DNA of 64,000 nucleotides. Source: Sporobacter sp963675425. GTDB lineage: Bacteria; Bacillota; Clostridia; Oscillospirales; Oscillospiraceae. The notes beneath the pieces are model-generated. The model made no database searches, had not been told where the DNA came from, and saw nothing but the letters and a program-made list of their open reading frames with translations. Made by a program: the position numbers and the translations under genes. Shown in pieces: positions 18,401 to 24,790 of the stretch (position 1 is the stretch's first letter; the number at the start of each line of letters is the position of its first letter). The stretch covers positions 744,001-808,000 of the forward strand of contig OY776214.1 in the NCBI GenBank assembly GCA_963675425.1. Direction: 5' to 3'.

Positions 18401-19043
18401 ATTGTGACGTGATAGCTGAACCACCATTACTATCAAACGTAATTGTTGATGTATCGTAGCACATGCCAGAAGATACATACCAATAATAGGTCCCAGTCGG
18501 GCTATCAAGCTGATAAGAATTGCTCGGATATGAATTGGAAGACGTGGAATACACATTAGATATAAAATTACCCTTGCTATAGGTTGTGTATGGAACACCT
18601 TTTATACAGTGTGGGTGTACTTCAATGGTATCGTTGTAATGAATAGAACTATGATAGCACGTAACCACAGCTACATTAGCTGCCGATCCATAGTATACAT
18701 GACCGCTTAAATAAGCTTCTTCTATGTCATCGAAGTACGCACCCCCGCCGTATACCGCCGAACCGGTACTTACATCACATGTCCTATAATAAGTACCTGC
18801 TCCCTCATACTTATCTATAACACTGAAGTAATGACAACCCGCAGTGTCGTAAACCCACTCCAAATGGAAGGAATAAGCTGTTGTCTCTGTAACGCTCCAT
18901 TTCTCCCACTTGTACATAGGTGTACCAGAAGCGGCAGAAGCGCTATATATCATCCCAAATGCCAGGGCAAACACTAATAATAAAGCTACAGTTCGTGATA
19001 AATATTTCTTCCCTATAGAAGTAATGCTGTAGATCCTCTTCAT
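15489..19043 (-). CDS. Surface protein with about 12 Listeria-Bacteroides (InlB B-type) repeats
   Basis: An 1184-aa secreted protein. An N-terminal signal peptide (residues 1-38, ending near AFGMIYSASAAS) precedes a unique ~150-residue Tyr-rich region. Twelve repeats of about 65-75 residues follow, each with a TVTFDSNGG-like strand, GYTFxGWYxD core and LYAxW end; the last three are more degenerate. A Ser/Asp-rich stretch, one membrane helix (FTLLTVLITLAVILFSIIIM) and a basic cytoplasmic tail close it. There is no LPXTG sorting signal, so it is anchored by the helix. It overlaps parA by 4 bases. A role in adhesion or mating-pair contact is inferred from its place in the transfer operon. Confidence 0.88.
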   Translation of the reverse strand: MKRIYSITSIGKKYLSRTVALLLVFALAFGMIYSASAASGTPMYKWEKWSVTETTAYSFHLEWVYDTAGCHYFSVIDKYEGAGTYYRTCDVSTGSAVYGGGAYFDDIEEAYLSGHVYYGSAANVAVVTCYHSSIHYNDTIEVHPHCIKGVPYTTYSKGNFISNVYSTSSNSYPSNSYQLDSPTGTYYWYVSSGMCYDTSTITFDSNGGSAITSQSVYYGNMITKPTPTRTGYTFVGWYSNSGLTSAWNFSTRVDSPAITLYAKWRINQYNVTFDTQGGSAVNTQSFDYGSLITEPAEPTRTGYTFAGWYSDSGLTSPWDFASDTLGASDVTLYAAWTANTYRVNFDAQGGNCPTSSITVTYDSTYGTLPEPARTGYSFIGWFTDVNDAGTKILSSTTVGITSDLTLYASWSANSYAVSFDAQGGACSTNTITVTYDSTYGILPTPTRTGYTFDGWFTEADGAGVQILSTTTVSITSDRRLYAAWSVDQYTVTFDSNGGTAVASQTLDYGSLIALPDNPTLTGYSFGGWYSDSGLTTAWNFSANTLGAADMTLYASWTINQYTVSFESNGGTAVDSQTHNYGSLVVEPTEPTQTGYTFDGWYSESGLTTAWDFSSDTLGAADMTLYAAWTADTYTVTFDAQGGTCATSSITATYDSAYGSLPEPTLTGYTFVGWFTEVDGAGLEITDTTTVTITGNLTLYAYWTYDQYVVVFYSNGGSSVEGLTLHYGDYIPEPESPTKEGHAFSGWYSDTDLTTAWDFNANTLGTSDLALYAGWDIKQYTVTFESNGGTAIESQTLDYGSEIFEPEEPTRSGYDFRGWYYDAELTSSVAWPVTLGATDLTLYANWAAHATAGSGAAGTAAEGNDSNEAADDATVITYVIEGKSSSETVNSGSEISEPEAPMKTGYTFTGWYYDTEMTSPVSWPITAGDEDVTIYAAWDINQYTVTYEDLTGVVLNYNVLDYGSEIQEPVVASDAGYVITGWYYDAELTKPVSWPFKLGASDIVVYAHYTNAANSKPDSSIGKVSSEPDTDDAKKVSVIKTVKYFTLIFNSDGGNTVSSQTAVSGSEIAEPEAPTKAGYNFDGWYHDADLTNPVSWPITLSTNETLYAAWKAAETIPVPATITQEKDDGSKDISSLGDSDSSINFTLLTVLITLAVILFSIIIMLLILRIRSGVKRRRNDSVMYD

Positions 19044-19816
19044 AACGCACCCTCCCGTACCAATAACTCATTGGCAACTGCGATATACTGTGCACCGATA
19101 CGTGAGCCGGGGTTGTTGATCAGGCTGCGCTTTTTGAGCGTACTTTCAACGGCCTCCACTAATTCACTGATGCTAGTGTCGAAAACCAGATTTCCAAAAC
19201 GATTACGCAAATCTTCTTCCACCGTTCTTGATACAACAGTGTTATTTCTCATTGTGATAAGCAAGCCTTCAATCTCAAGTGCTGGATTTGCCTGCTTTTT
19301 AACCAAGTCGATGACCCCCAATAAATCTTCAAGAGCACTCCAAGCAAATATCTCTGCCTGAATGGGAATGATTAATTTGTCGCTTGCTATGAGCGCATTT
19401 GTTAGGAGAATCCCCAAACTCGGCAAACAGTCAACTAATACATAGTCATAATATTGAAATGCTGGTACGGAAAGCAATCGCTTGAGTGTCTGTTCTCGGA
19501 ACATTGCCGGGGCCAGAAACATATCTATGCTGGACAGTCGAACATCCGCCGGTATGTAATATACAGCTTCCGAACTAGAACAAATAGCTTTTTCTGGCTC
19601 GATCACCTTTCCGTTTACGACGGCCTGTAATAGATCCGTTATAGTAGGTCGTTCTTCGTTATACTCATGTCCAAGATATTGGCTCAGATTAGCTATATGG
19701 TCTAGATCAATGCACAACACTTTCAAACCTTGCCGCACAAGTGCAGCGGCTATATTCATGGTTGTGGTGGTTTTCCCGACTCCACCTTTCTGATTGCAGA
19801 TGCTGATGATTTTCAT
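19040..19816 (-). CDS. ParA/Soj-type partition ATPase
   Basis: A 258-aa deviant-Walker ATPase. The P-loop KGGVGKTT lies at residues 10-17, Walker A' CIDLDHIANL near 35 (the usual DPQ is DHI here), and Walker B-like YVLVDCLPSLG near 128. It is a small ParA without an N-terminal DNA-binding domain, which usually works with a separate ParB. AAAGGAG lies 11 bases before the ATG. The downstream surface-protein gene starts inside its last codons, so the two are translationally coupled. Probable role: segregating or stabilising the excised element. Confidence 0.9.
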   Translation of the reverse strand: MKIISICNQKGGVGKTTTTMNIAAALVRQGLKVLCIDLDHIANLSQYLGHEYNEERPTITDLLQAVVNGKVIEPEKAICSSSEAVYYIPADVRLSSIDMFLAPAMFREQTLKRLLSVPAFQYYDYVLVDCLPSLGILLTNALIASDKLIIPIQAEIFAWSALEDLLGVIDLVKKQANPALEIEGLLITMRNNTVVSRTVEEDLRNRFGNLVFDTSISELVEAVESTLKKRSLINNPGSRIGAQYIAVANELLVREGAL

Positions 19817-19865
19817 GTAAATAACATCTCCTTTTAAGTTTAATATTTGTTTAAGGGAAAAATAT

Positions 19866-19893
19866 AAGCAGCAGTATTTGACTACTGCTGCTT
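19866..19893 (-). terminator. Hairpin in the parA leader (terminator/attenuator)
   Basis: Perfect 11-bp stem AAGCAGCAGTA/TACTGCTGCTT with a 6-base loop; on the minus strand it is followed by TATATTTTT. It ends transcripts of the upstream 69-aa gene or attenuates those entering parA, whose start is about 50 bases further on. Confidence 0.65.
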
Positions 19894-19910
19894 AATGACT
19901 TTAATATTAG

Positions 19911-19929
19911 TGTTAGTTTACAACTAACA
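19911..19929 (-). promoter_or_regulatory. Operator-like palindrome upstream of parA
   Basis: TGTTAGTT-TAC-AACTAACA is a perfect 8-bp inverted repeat with a 3-base spacer. On the minus strand a TAAAAT box lies just upstream (within 19930-19945), so the palindrome would overlap the transcription start of the parA operon. It is a plausible site for an element-encoded repressor. The promoter itself is weak by eye. Confidence 0.45.
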
Positions 19930-19992
19930 ACTTTTATTTTACCATATTTTAGTGTATGATAAAGAATAATAAAAAAAAGACAAACCCCATCG

Positions 19993-20202
19993 TTAGAATA
20001 TCTCGTGAATATTATTTTCAGCGGAGTTACATTGGCTATATTTATCAGCAAATATTTTTGCCAGATCATTCATTGTCTTTTCTTCTATTGGGGTAAGGCC
20101 CGCCGCACTTAATTCCGGTACTTCGGCATAAATAGGCTTCGAGTCTAAAAAGTTCCCATCCTGCGCGCGAGTTACCATTATTCCAATTTTAATTGAATGC
20201 AT
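19993..20202 (-). CDS. Small conserved-looking protein upstream of parA
   Basis: A 69-aa acidic protein starting MHSIKIGIMVTRAQDG. ATG 20202 is preferred over 20220 because GAGGAA precedes it by 7 bases. The protein has an N-terminal beta-strand pattern and a helical C-terminal half (LTPIEEKTMNDLAKIFADKY). I do not recognise a family. It is the first gene of the minus-strand transfer operon, divergent from the XRE regulator, a position often held by a small regulator or excision factor. Confidence 0.6.
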   Translation of the reverse strand: MHSIKIGIMVTRAQDGNFLDSKPIYAEVPELSAAGLTPIEEKTMNDLAKIFADKYSQCNSAENNIHEIF

Positions 20203-20288
20203 TTCTATTCCTCGTAGCATGAACTTCCAAAGATAACAAAATTAATTACGCTAGAGTAGCAACCGATAATTACCACACCCCCGATATC

Positions 20289-20338
20289 GCGCTAAGCGTT
20301 AAATATAGGATAATATTACCACGCATTGCGCTAAGTGT
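20289..20338. promoter_or_regulatory. Repeated operator-like motif between divergent genes
   Basis: GCGCTAAGCGT (20289-20299) recurs as GCGCTAAGTGT (20328-20338), 39 bases apart. The first copy contains the palindrome CGCT-A-AGCG. They lie between the divergent 69-aa gene and the XRE regulator, a typical place for autoregulatory sites. Confidence 0.45.
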
Positions 20339-20392
20339 CAACTTGTTACATTTTTGATAATAATGAGGATAAAATTAGAATTGGGGAACAAC

Positions 20393-20719
20393 ATGGAATT
20401 TCATAAAATATTAAAAGCACTTCAAGAAGAAAGAGGCTTGACGATCTCAGAATTAGCTAGAACTTGTGGTTTATCTGATAGTACAATACGCACAATATTT
20501 GTCCGGAAAAATAAAAGTGTTACTCTGGATGTCGCCTTAAAATTATCTAAGGGTTTACATGTATCTATAGATAGACTAAATTCTGGCACTAGCTCTGATG
20601 ATGAAAACAATGATTATCTATCACCACTTGATACAAAATTAATGGGCTTAATATCATTGTTAAGTGAAGATCAAAAAAAAATGTTAATTGCTCAATTAAA
20701 AATTATGTTACAAAACTAA
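20393..20719 (+). CDS. XRE-family transcriptional regulator
   Basis: About 108 aa from ATG 20393, preceded by GGGGAA. The N-terminal helix-turn-helix is LTISELARTCGLSDSTIRTI, followed by the XRE helix LDVALKLSKGLHVSIDRL. The acidic C-terminal part ends in a helix (LSEDQKKMLIAQLKIML), probably for dimerisation. The gene is AT-richer than the tra operon and is followed after 51 bases by the recombinase, so it may control excision as well as its own promoter. Confidence 0.85.
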   Translation: MEFHKILKALQEERGLTISELARTCGLSDSTIRTIFVRKNKSVTLDVALKLSKGLHVSIDRLNSGTSSDDENNDYLSPLDTKLMGLISLLSEDQKKMLIAQLKIMLQN

Positions 20720-20770
20720 AGTCGTATTTACACGAGCAATATTAACGACAAATCTAGAAAGGATAATAAC

Positions 20771-22393
20771 ATGAGTGCAAAAAGTTATCCGAATAATATA
20801 GAGGAATCCGACGTCGTAATATACGCTCGTTACTCTTCTCATGGTCAAACTGAGCAGAGTATTGATGGACAATTGCGCTATTGTACTGAATATGCGGATC
20901 GGCATGGCTACAAAATTATAGGCGAATACATAGATCGTGGCATTTCTGGAACAAAGGCCGAAACTCGGCCTGATTTTCAGCGTATGATTAAGGATGCTAA
21001 ACGGAAACAGTTCAAGTACGTCTTGGTTTGGAAACTTGATCGGTTCGCTCGAAATCGTTACGATTCAGCAATTTATAAAAATGAGTTAAAAAAATGTGGC
21101 GTGAAAGTTCTATCGGTTACAGAAAGTGTCGGTGATGGGGACGAAAGTGTAATCCTAGAGGCCGTTCTTGAAGCAATGGCAGAGACTTATAGCCGACAGT
21201 TATCGAGTAACGTTCGTCGTGGACTTAAGGAAAGTGCGCTAAAAGGTAACAGTACAGGTGGGACAGTACCACTTGGATACAAAATCGAAGGTAAAAAACT
21301 TGTAATAGATGATGAAAGCGCGCCAATTGTGCGTTTTATATTTGAACAATACGCCGCCGGTGTCGGAAAAAAAGAGATTGCAGAAACGCTAAATACTCGT
21401 GGGTATCGAACAAAAACCGGGAAATTGTTCAATCTAAATTCTTTTTTCCGTATTCTTGGTAACAAGAAATATATTGGCGTATATCATTATGATACCGGCA
21501 ATAGTGACGTTGGCATAATCGAAATAGATGGAGGCTGTCCTGCAATAATTAGTCGGGAACTATTTGACAAATGCGAAGCGAAGGCAAAATTATCAAAACG
21601 TTCTCCAGGCCATCATAAGTGCCAAGTTGATTATCTCTTACATGGAAAGCTGTATTGTGGTTACTGTGGATCGCCCATGGTTGCTGAGTGTGGCAGAAGT
21701 GCTCGCGGATCTGTATATCACTATTACGCGTGTAGCATCAAAAAGAAGAATCACAAATGCAAGAAAAAGAACGAACGTAAAGATTTTCTTGAATGGTATG
21801 TGACACAACAGGTCGTTCAATATGTTTTAGCTCCAACTCACATCGACTTGATAGCAGAACGTGTTGTTGCAGAATATAACAAAGAATTTAATGATGATGC
21901 TGTAAAAAAACTTGAGAACTATTTATTATCAATAAACCGAAACATTGAGAAGGCTGTTGATGCACTGATAAAAACAACATCCAAAGTTGCAATCGATGTG
22001 ATTAATCAAAAGTTGGCATTACTTGAAACGCAAAAAACAGACACTGAAATAGAACTAGCAAAGCTTAGAATATCAAATAAGGTACGAATAACTACGGAAG
22101 AAATCAAAACATGGCTACAACAATTTTGCAGAGGTGATCTCTTTGACGAGGAATTCCGACGTCGTATTATCGATGTATTTGTAAATGCAATTTATCTATA
22201 TGATGACAAGCTTGTTATGTTTTTCAACATTAGGGACGGAGCGCAGATAACCTACTTAGAAATGTTAAATAGCGCTGATGAGACGCTACCTTGTACAAAT
22301 AATGTTCGAATAAGTCATACAATAGTCCACCAAAAGAAACCCTGTGATTTCAATGATCACAGGGTTTTTTATTGTTTTAATTTTTTACGTTAA
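20771..22393 (+). CDS. Large serine recombinase (integrase of the element)
   Basis: A 540-aa protein. The resolvase catalytic domain contains YARYSSHGQ with the nucleophile serine near residue 22, DRGISGTK and KLDRFARNRYD. A recombinase domain follows (GNSTGGTVPLGYKIEG, then EIAETLNTRGYRTK and GNKKYIGVYHY). A zinc ribbon comes next (CGYCGSPM, then YYACSIKKKNHKC), and a coiled-coil completes the TndX/TnpX-like architecture. It would cut and join attL/attR. GAAAGGATAATAAC precedes the ATG. The last ~20 codons run through a terminator hairpin, so the native C-terminus may have ended earlier or been altered at the junction. Confidence 0.93.
   Translation: MSAKSYPNNIEESDVVIYARYSSHGQTEQSIDGQLRYCTEYADRHGYKIIGEYIDRGISGTKAETRPDFQRMIKDAKRKQFKYVLVWKLDRFARNRYDSAIYKNELKKCGVKVLSVTESVGDGDESVILEAVLEAMAETYSRQLSSNVRRGLKESALKGNSTGGTVPLGYKIEGKKLVIDDESAPIVRFIFEQYAAGVGKKEIAETLNTRGYRTKTGKLFNLNSFFRILGNKKYIGVYHYDTGNSDVGIIEIDGGCPAIISRELFDKCEAKAKLSKRSPGHHKCQVDYLLHGKLYCGYCGSPMVAECGRSARGSVYHYYACSIKKKNHKCKKKNERKDFLEWYVTQQVVQYVLAPTHIDLIAERVVAEYNKEFNDDAVKKLENYLLSINRNIEKAVDALIKTTSKVAIDVINQKLALLETQKTDTEIELAKLRISNKVRITTEEIKTWLQQFCRGDLFDEEFRRRIIDVFVNAIYLYDDKLVMFFNIRDGAQITYLEMLNSADETLPCTNNVRISHTIVHQKKPCDFNDHRVFYCFNFLR
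22337..22370 (+). terminator. Intrinsic terminator inside the 3' end of the recombinase frame
   Basis: AACCCTGTGAT (22338-22348) pairs with ATCACAGGGTT (22356-22366) and is followed by six T. It is a strong rho-independent terminator that overlaps the last coding bases of the recombinase. Confidence 0.85.
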
Positions 22394-22468
22394 AGGTATG
22401 TGATAGTCAAGCCACTAGCGATGCGATGCAAAAAACCGTAAAAGATCTCAACCAACCTTCTTACTGAA

Positions 22469-22819
22469 CTACCGCTTAGCTCCCCAACCAGCAAGCTTCT
22501 CTAAAATCGGCATAAGATCATCGCATGCGTCAGCAAGCCTGTACTCTACCCGTACAGGCATTTCATCATACTGTGTCCGACAAATCAGGCCGTCGTTTTC
22601 GAGGTCCCTTAGGGAACTTGCCAGCATTGTATTTGTAATTCCTTTGAGCTTTCGTCTGAGCGAGTTGTACCTGGTTGTGCCATCCTGATAAAGTGCACAT
22701 AAAATCGGTATTTTCCACTTGCCTCCAATCAGCGACAGTGCTGTTTTCAGAGGACACACTTCATTGCAAGGGCAACGGTCCTTGCAGGAGATCAGTTCTA
22801 TTGTTTTTTTATTACTCAT
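22469..22819 (-). CDS. HxlR-family winged-helix regulator
   Basis: A 116-aa HxlR protein with the family core GGKWKIPILCALYQDGTTRYNSLRRKLKG split over residues 32-60, then ITNTMLASSLRDLENDGLI and the wing PVRVEYRL. The N-terminus has four cysteines (CKDRCPCNEVC), which could form a redox or metal sensor; many HxlR proteins use one conserved Cys to sense electrophiles or disulfide stress. It is divergent from a flavin-binding protein at 22941, its likely target. Confidence 0.9.
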   Translation of the reverse strand: MSNKKTIELISCKDRCPCNEVCPLKTALSLIGGKWKIPILCALYQDGTTRYNSLRRKLKGITNTMLASSLRDLENDGLICRTQYDEMPVRVEYRLADACDDLMPILEKLAGWGAKR

Positions 22820-22940
22820 TTTTTTCGTACCTACTACTATTATTCTGCGTACTTGAAAGCGGCTTTTTTAAGTATTAATATAATACCATGTCCTTTTACT
22901 AGAGTAAATATATTATTTATACTTAAAGGAGTTTAAGAAA

Positions 22941-23246
22941 ATGATTATTACAGACGATGTTAAAAGAGTTATTGAAGATTCAGCATTTATTACCCTTGTA
23001 ACACAATGTGAAGACGGAACACCCCACCCAATTATCGCAGGTAAAGGCGAAGTAGCAAGTGACACCGTTTTGTTTGGTATTTATAAAATGGAAGTTACAC
23101 AGAAAAACCTTTCTAATTATCCGAAAGCAATCATTGTTGCTTGTACGAACAAGGCTGAGTCAAAAGGCTACCGCCTGACGGGGACTGCTATGCCAAACGG
23201 GAATAAACTTGTATTTTGTCCTGAAAAGGTAGAAACGCTGATCTGA
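22941..23246 (+). CDS. Short pyridoxamine-phosphate-oxidase-like (split-barrel) flavoprotein
   Basis: A 101-aa protein resembling FMN-binding split-barrel proteins: an N-terminal helix (DDVKRVIEDSAF), then FITLVTQCEDGTPHPIIAGKG, TQKNLSNYPKAIIV and GYRLTGTA. Family members are commonly about 125-140 aa; here the C-terminus ends soon after VFCPEKVETLI, so it may be a short form or truncated. AAAGGAG precedes the ATG. Divergent pairing with HxlR suggests redox-responsive expression. The substrate is unknown. Confidence 0.75.
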   Translation: MIITDDVKRVIEDSAFITLVTQCEDGTPHPIIAGKGEVASDTVLFGIYKMEVTQKNLSNYPKAIIVACTNKAESKGYRLTGTAMPNGNKLVFCPEKVETLI

Positions 23247-23403
23247 TTAAAGCAGCCGACTCAAAAAACCAAATGCTACGTAAAGCCTACCGCTTGATGT
23301 GAACAATTTCTGTCAACCGGTAGGCTCTTACTCAAAGTGATCGAAATATTAAGCATATATATCGTGTAATGCATATTTTTATTCATTATTGCTATTTAGT
23401 CTC

Positions 23404-23475
23404 TTGACAAATTTTATTGCATCACATATTATTGTTGCGCAAGCAACTGTTGCTTCGGCAACAGTAATATGTGAT
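23404..23475 (+). promoter_or_regulatory. Promoter with large overlapping inverted repeat upstream of the MarR gene
   Basis: TTGACA (23404-23409) and TATTAT (23427-23432) are separated by 17 bases, a near-consensus sigma-A promoter. An 18-base arm (23421-23438) beginning ATCACATATTA is matched, with one mismatch, by 23458-23475 ending TAATATGTGAT. An inner CTGTTGC-TTCG-GCAACAG hairpin lies at 23447-23464. The repeat covers the -10 box and the start site, a typical position for an autoregulated MarR operator. Confidence 0.7.
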
Positions 23476-23497
23476 AAAAAAGGTTGAGGTTGGTTTT

Positions 23498-23929
23498 ATG
23501 CTGCATTGTGGTTTATCAATTCTTGCAAGAGGTAGTGAGATATTCATGACGCGCTGTCTTGCGGATTTTGGGTTGACCGCCACCGAAGTTGTCATACTAA
23601 GGTATCTTTACGACGTGGCTTATCCCGTTCAGGAAGACGTTTCAGAGCACTTCATGTTAGATAAAGGCACAATTGCCCGGACACTTCGAAAGCTGGAAGA
23701 CAAAGACATTATTCGACGGTATGAAAACCCAAACAACCATAGAGAAAAGATAATCACTTTGACCGACAAGGGCTTTGAGCTTAAATCTTTTTGCGTGGAA
23801 CTAACGGATCTTTGGCAGGATACACTGCTAAGCGGCATTTCTGAAGATGATGCCGCTATTTTTGAAAGCATACTCAACAGAATAGTTAATAATGTAACAA
23901 AAAGTCTTAAGGATTGGGAAATCACATAA
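23498..23929 (+). CDS. MarR-family transcriptional regulator
   Basis: About 143 aa from ATG 23498, preferred over GTG 23471 because the GTG lies inside the operator repeat and GAGGT precedes 23498. The winged helix shows LTATEVVILRYLYDVAYPVQEDVSEHF, the recognition region LDKGTIARTLRKLEDKDIIRR and the wing basic motif NNHREKIITLTDKG, all typical of MarR. The C-terminal helices form the dimer interface. It stands 31 bases before the TspO-like gene and may control the pigment-like operon. Confidence 0.9.
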   Translation: MLHCGLSILARGSEIFMTRCLADFGLTATEVVILRYLYDVAYPVQEDVSEHFMLDKGTIARTLRKLEDKDIIRRYENPNNHREKIITLTDKGFELKSFCVELTDLWQDTLLSGISEDDAAIFESILNRIVNNVTKSLKDWEIT

Positions 23930-23960
23930 AACATCAACATAAATGTATAAGGAGGTTTTT

Positions 23961-24734
23961 ATGAGCAGAACCAAAAAAGTCTGGATAAACGGAATTATAC
24001 TTGTTATCACTTTGGCTATCAACACGCTGGGCGCTATTGGTCTTATCAACGGTTTTTCACAAAAGCAGGTTTCTGACATGTATCCAACGCTGATTACGCC
24101 TGCTCCCTTCACCTTCAGCATATGGAGTGTCATTTACTCCCTATTGCTGGTTTCAGTCATTGTCATGATTGCGAAAAAAGATGACCCTTATTATCAGAAT
24201 GCTATAGATCGCATTTCGGTTCTATTTTGGATTTCATGTATCCTAAATATTCTCTGGATTGTAGCATTTTCATTTGTACTGATTGAATTATCTGCTGTCT
24301 TCATTTTAGCTTTCGTTATTGTATTGGCGCTTCTTTGTCAGAAACTGCTGCAAATACAGACCGGAAAACGCTGGCTGCTGCCTTTAACATTCGGTCTTTA
24401 TACGGGCTGGCTCATTATTGCGACTGTCGTCAATATCGCAGCCACGCTCATAAAACAAGGGTGGAACGGCTTTGGTCTTTCACCGACGGTCTGGTCGGTT
24501 ATTATTCTTATCGTTGCTATTGTGCTTGTCCTCTTAATACTGCTTAAAATCCGCAATGCAGCCTTTCCTCTGCCGATAGCTTGGGCGTACCTTGGCATAT
24601 ATAAGGCTATAAATGCCCAAAAGACAGCCGAATCGAATCTTTTACTTGCAGTCTTGCTTGTTGGAATAATTGTACTCGTAGCATTGTCTGTAATACAGCT
24701 GATAAGAAACCATCTTTCGGTGTTGCCAAAATAA
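23961..24734 (+). CDS. TspO/MBR-like membrane protein
   Basis: About 257 aa from ATG 23961, which follows AAGGAGG. The protein is almost entirely membrane helices (seven or eight by eye), with PAPFTFSIWSVIYSLLLVSVIV near residues 44-66 and WIVAF, the Pro/Trp pattern of tryptophan-rich sensory (TspO) relatives. It is longer than the ~160-aa five-helix TspO, so it belongs to the extended branch often found in Firmicutes. TspO affects carotenoid gene expression in some bacteria, which is notable because the next genes resemble carotenoid-tailoring enzymes. Confidence 0.75.
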   Translation: MSRTKKVWINGIILVITLAINTLGAIGLINGFSQKQVSDMYPTLITPAPFTFSIWSVIYSLLLVSVIVMIAKKDDPYYQNAIDRISVLFWISCILNILWIVAFSFVLIELSAVFILAFVIVLALLCQKLLQIQTGKRWLLPLTFGLYTGWLIIATVVNIAATLIKQGWNGFGLSPTVWSVIILIVAIVLVLLILLKIRNAAFPLPIAWAYLGIYKAINAQKTAESNLLLAVLLVGIIVLVALSVIQLIRNHLSVLPK

Positions 24735-24790
24735 ATCAGTAGTTGCTTCCTGCCGGTTTTAATGTTTATAAGCCATTAGGGGAGGGATAT

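Noticed and set aside
15489..19043. CRISPR-like or satellite DNA because of periodic similarity
   Set aside because: The period (~200 bases) corresponds to protein repeats with synonymous variation in one open frame, not to identical DNA repeats with spacers.
23247..23403. Possible tRNA or small RNA gene between the flavoprotein and the MarR promoter
   Set aside because: An imperfect inverted repeat around the CTACC/GGTAG bases was seen, but no cloverleaf or anticodon arm could be drawn.
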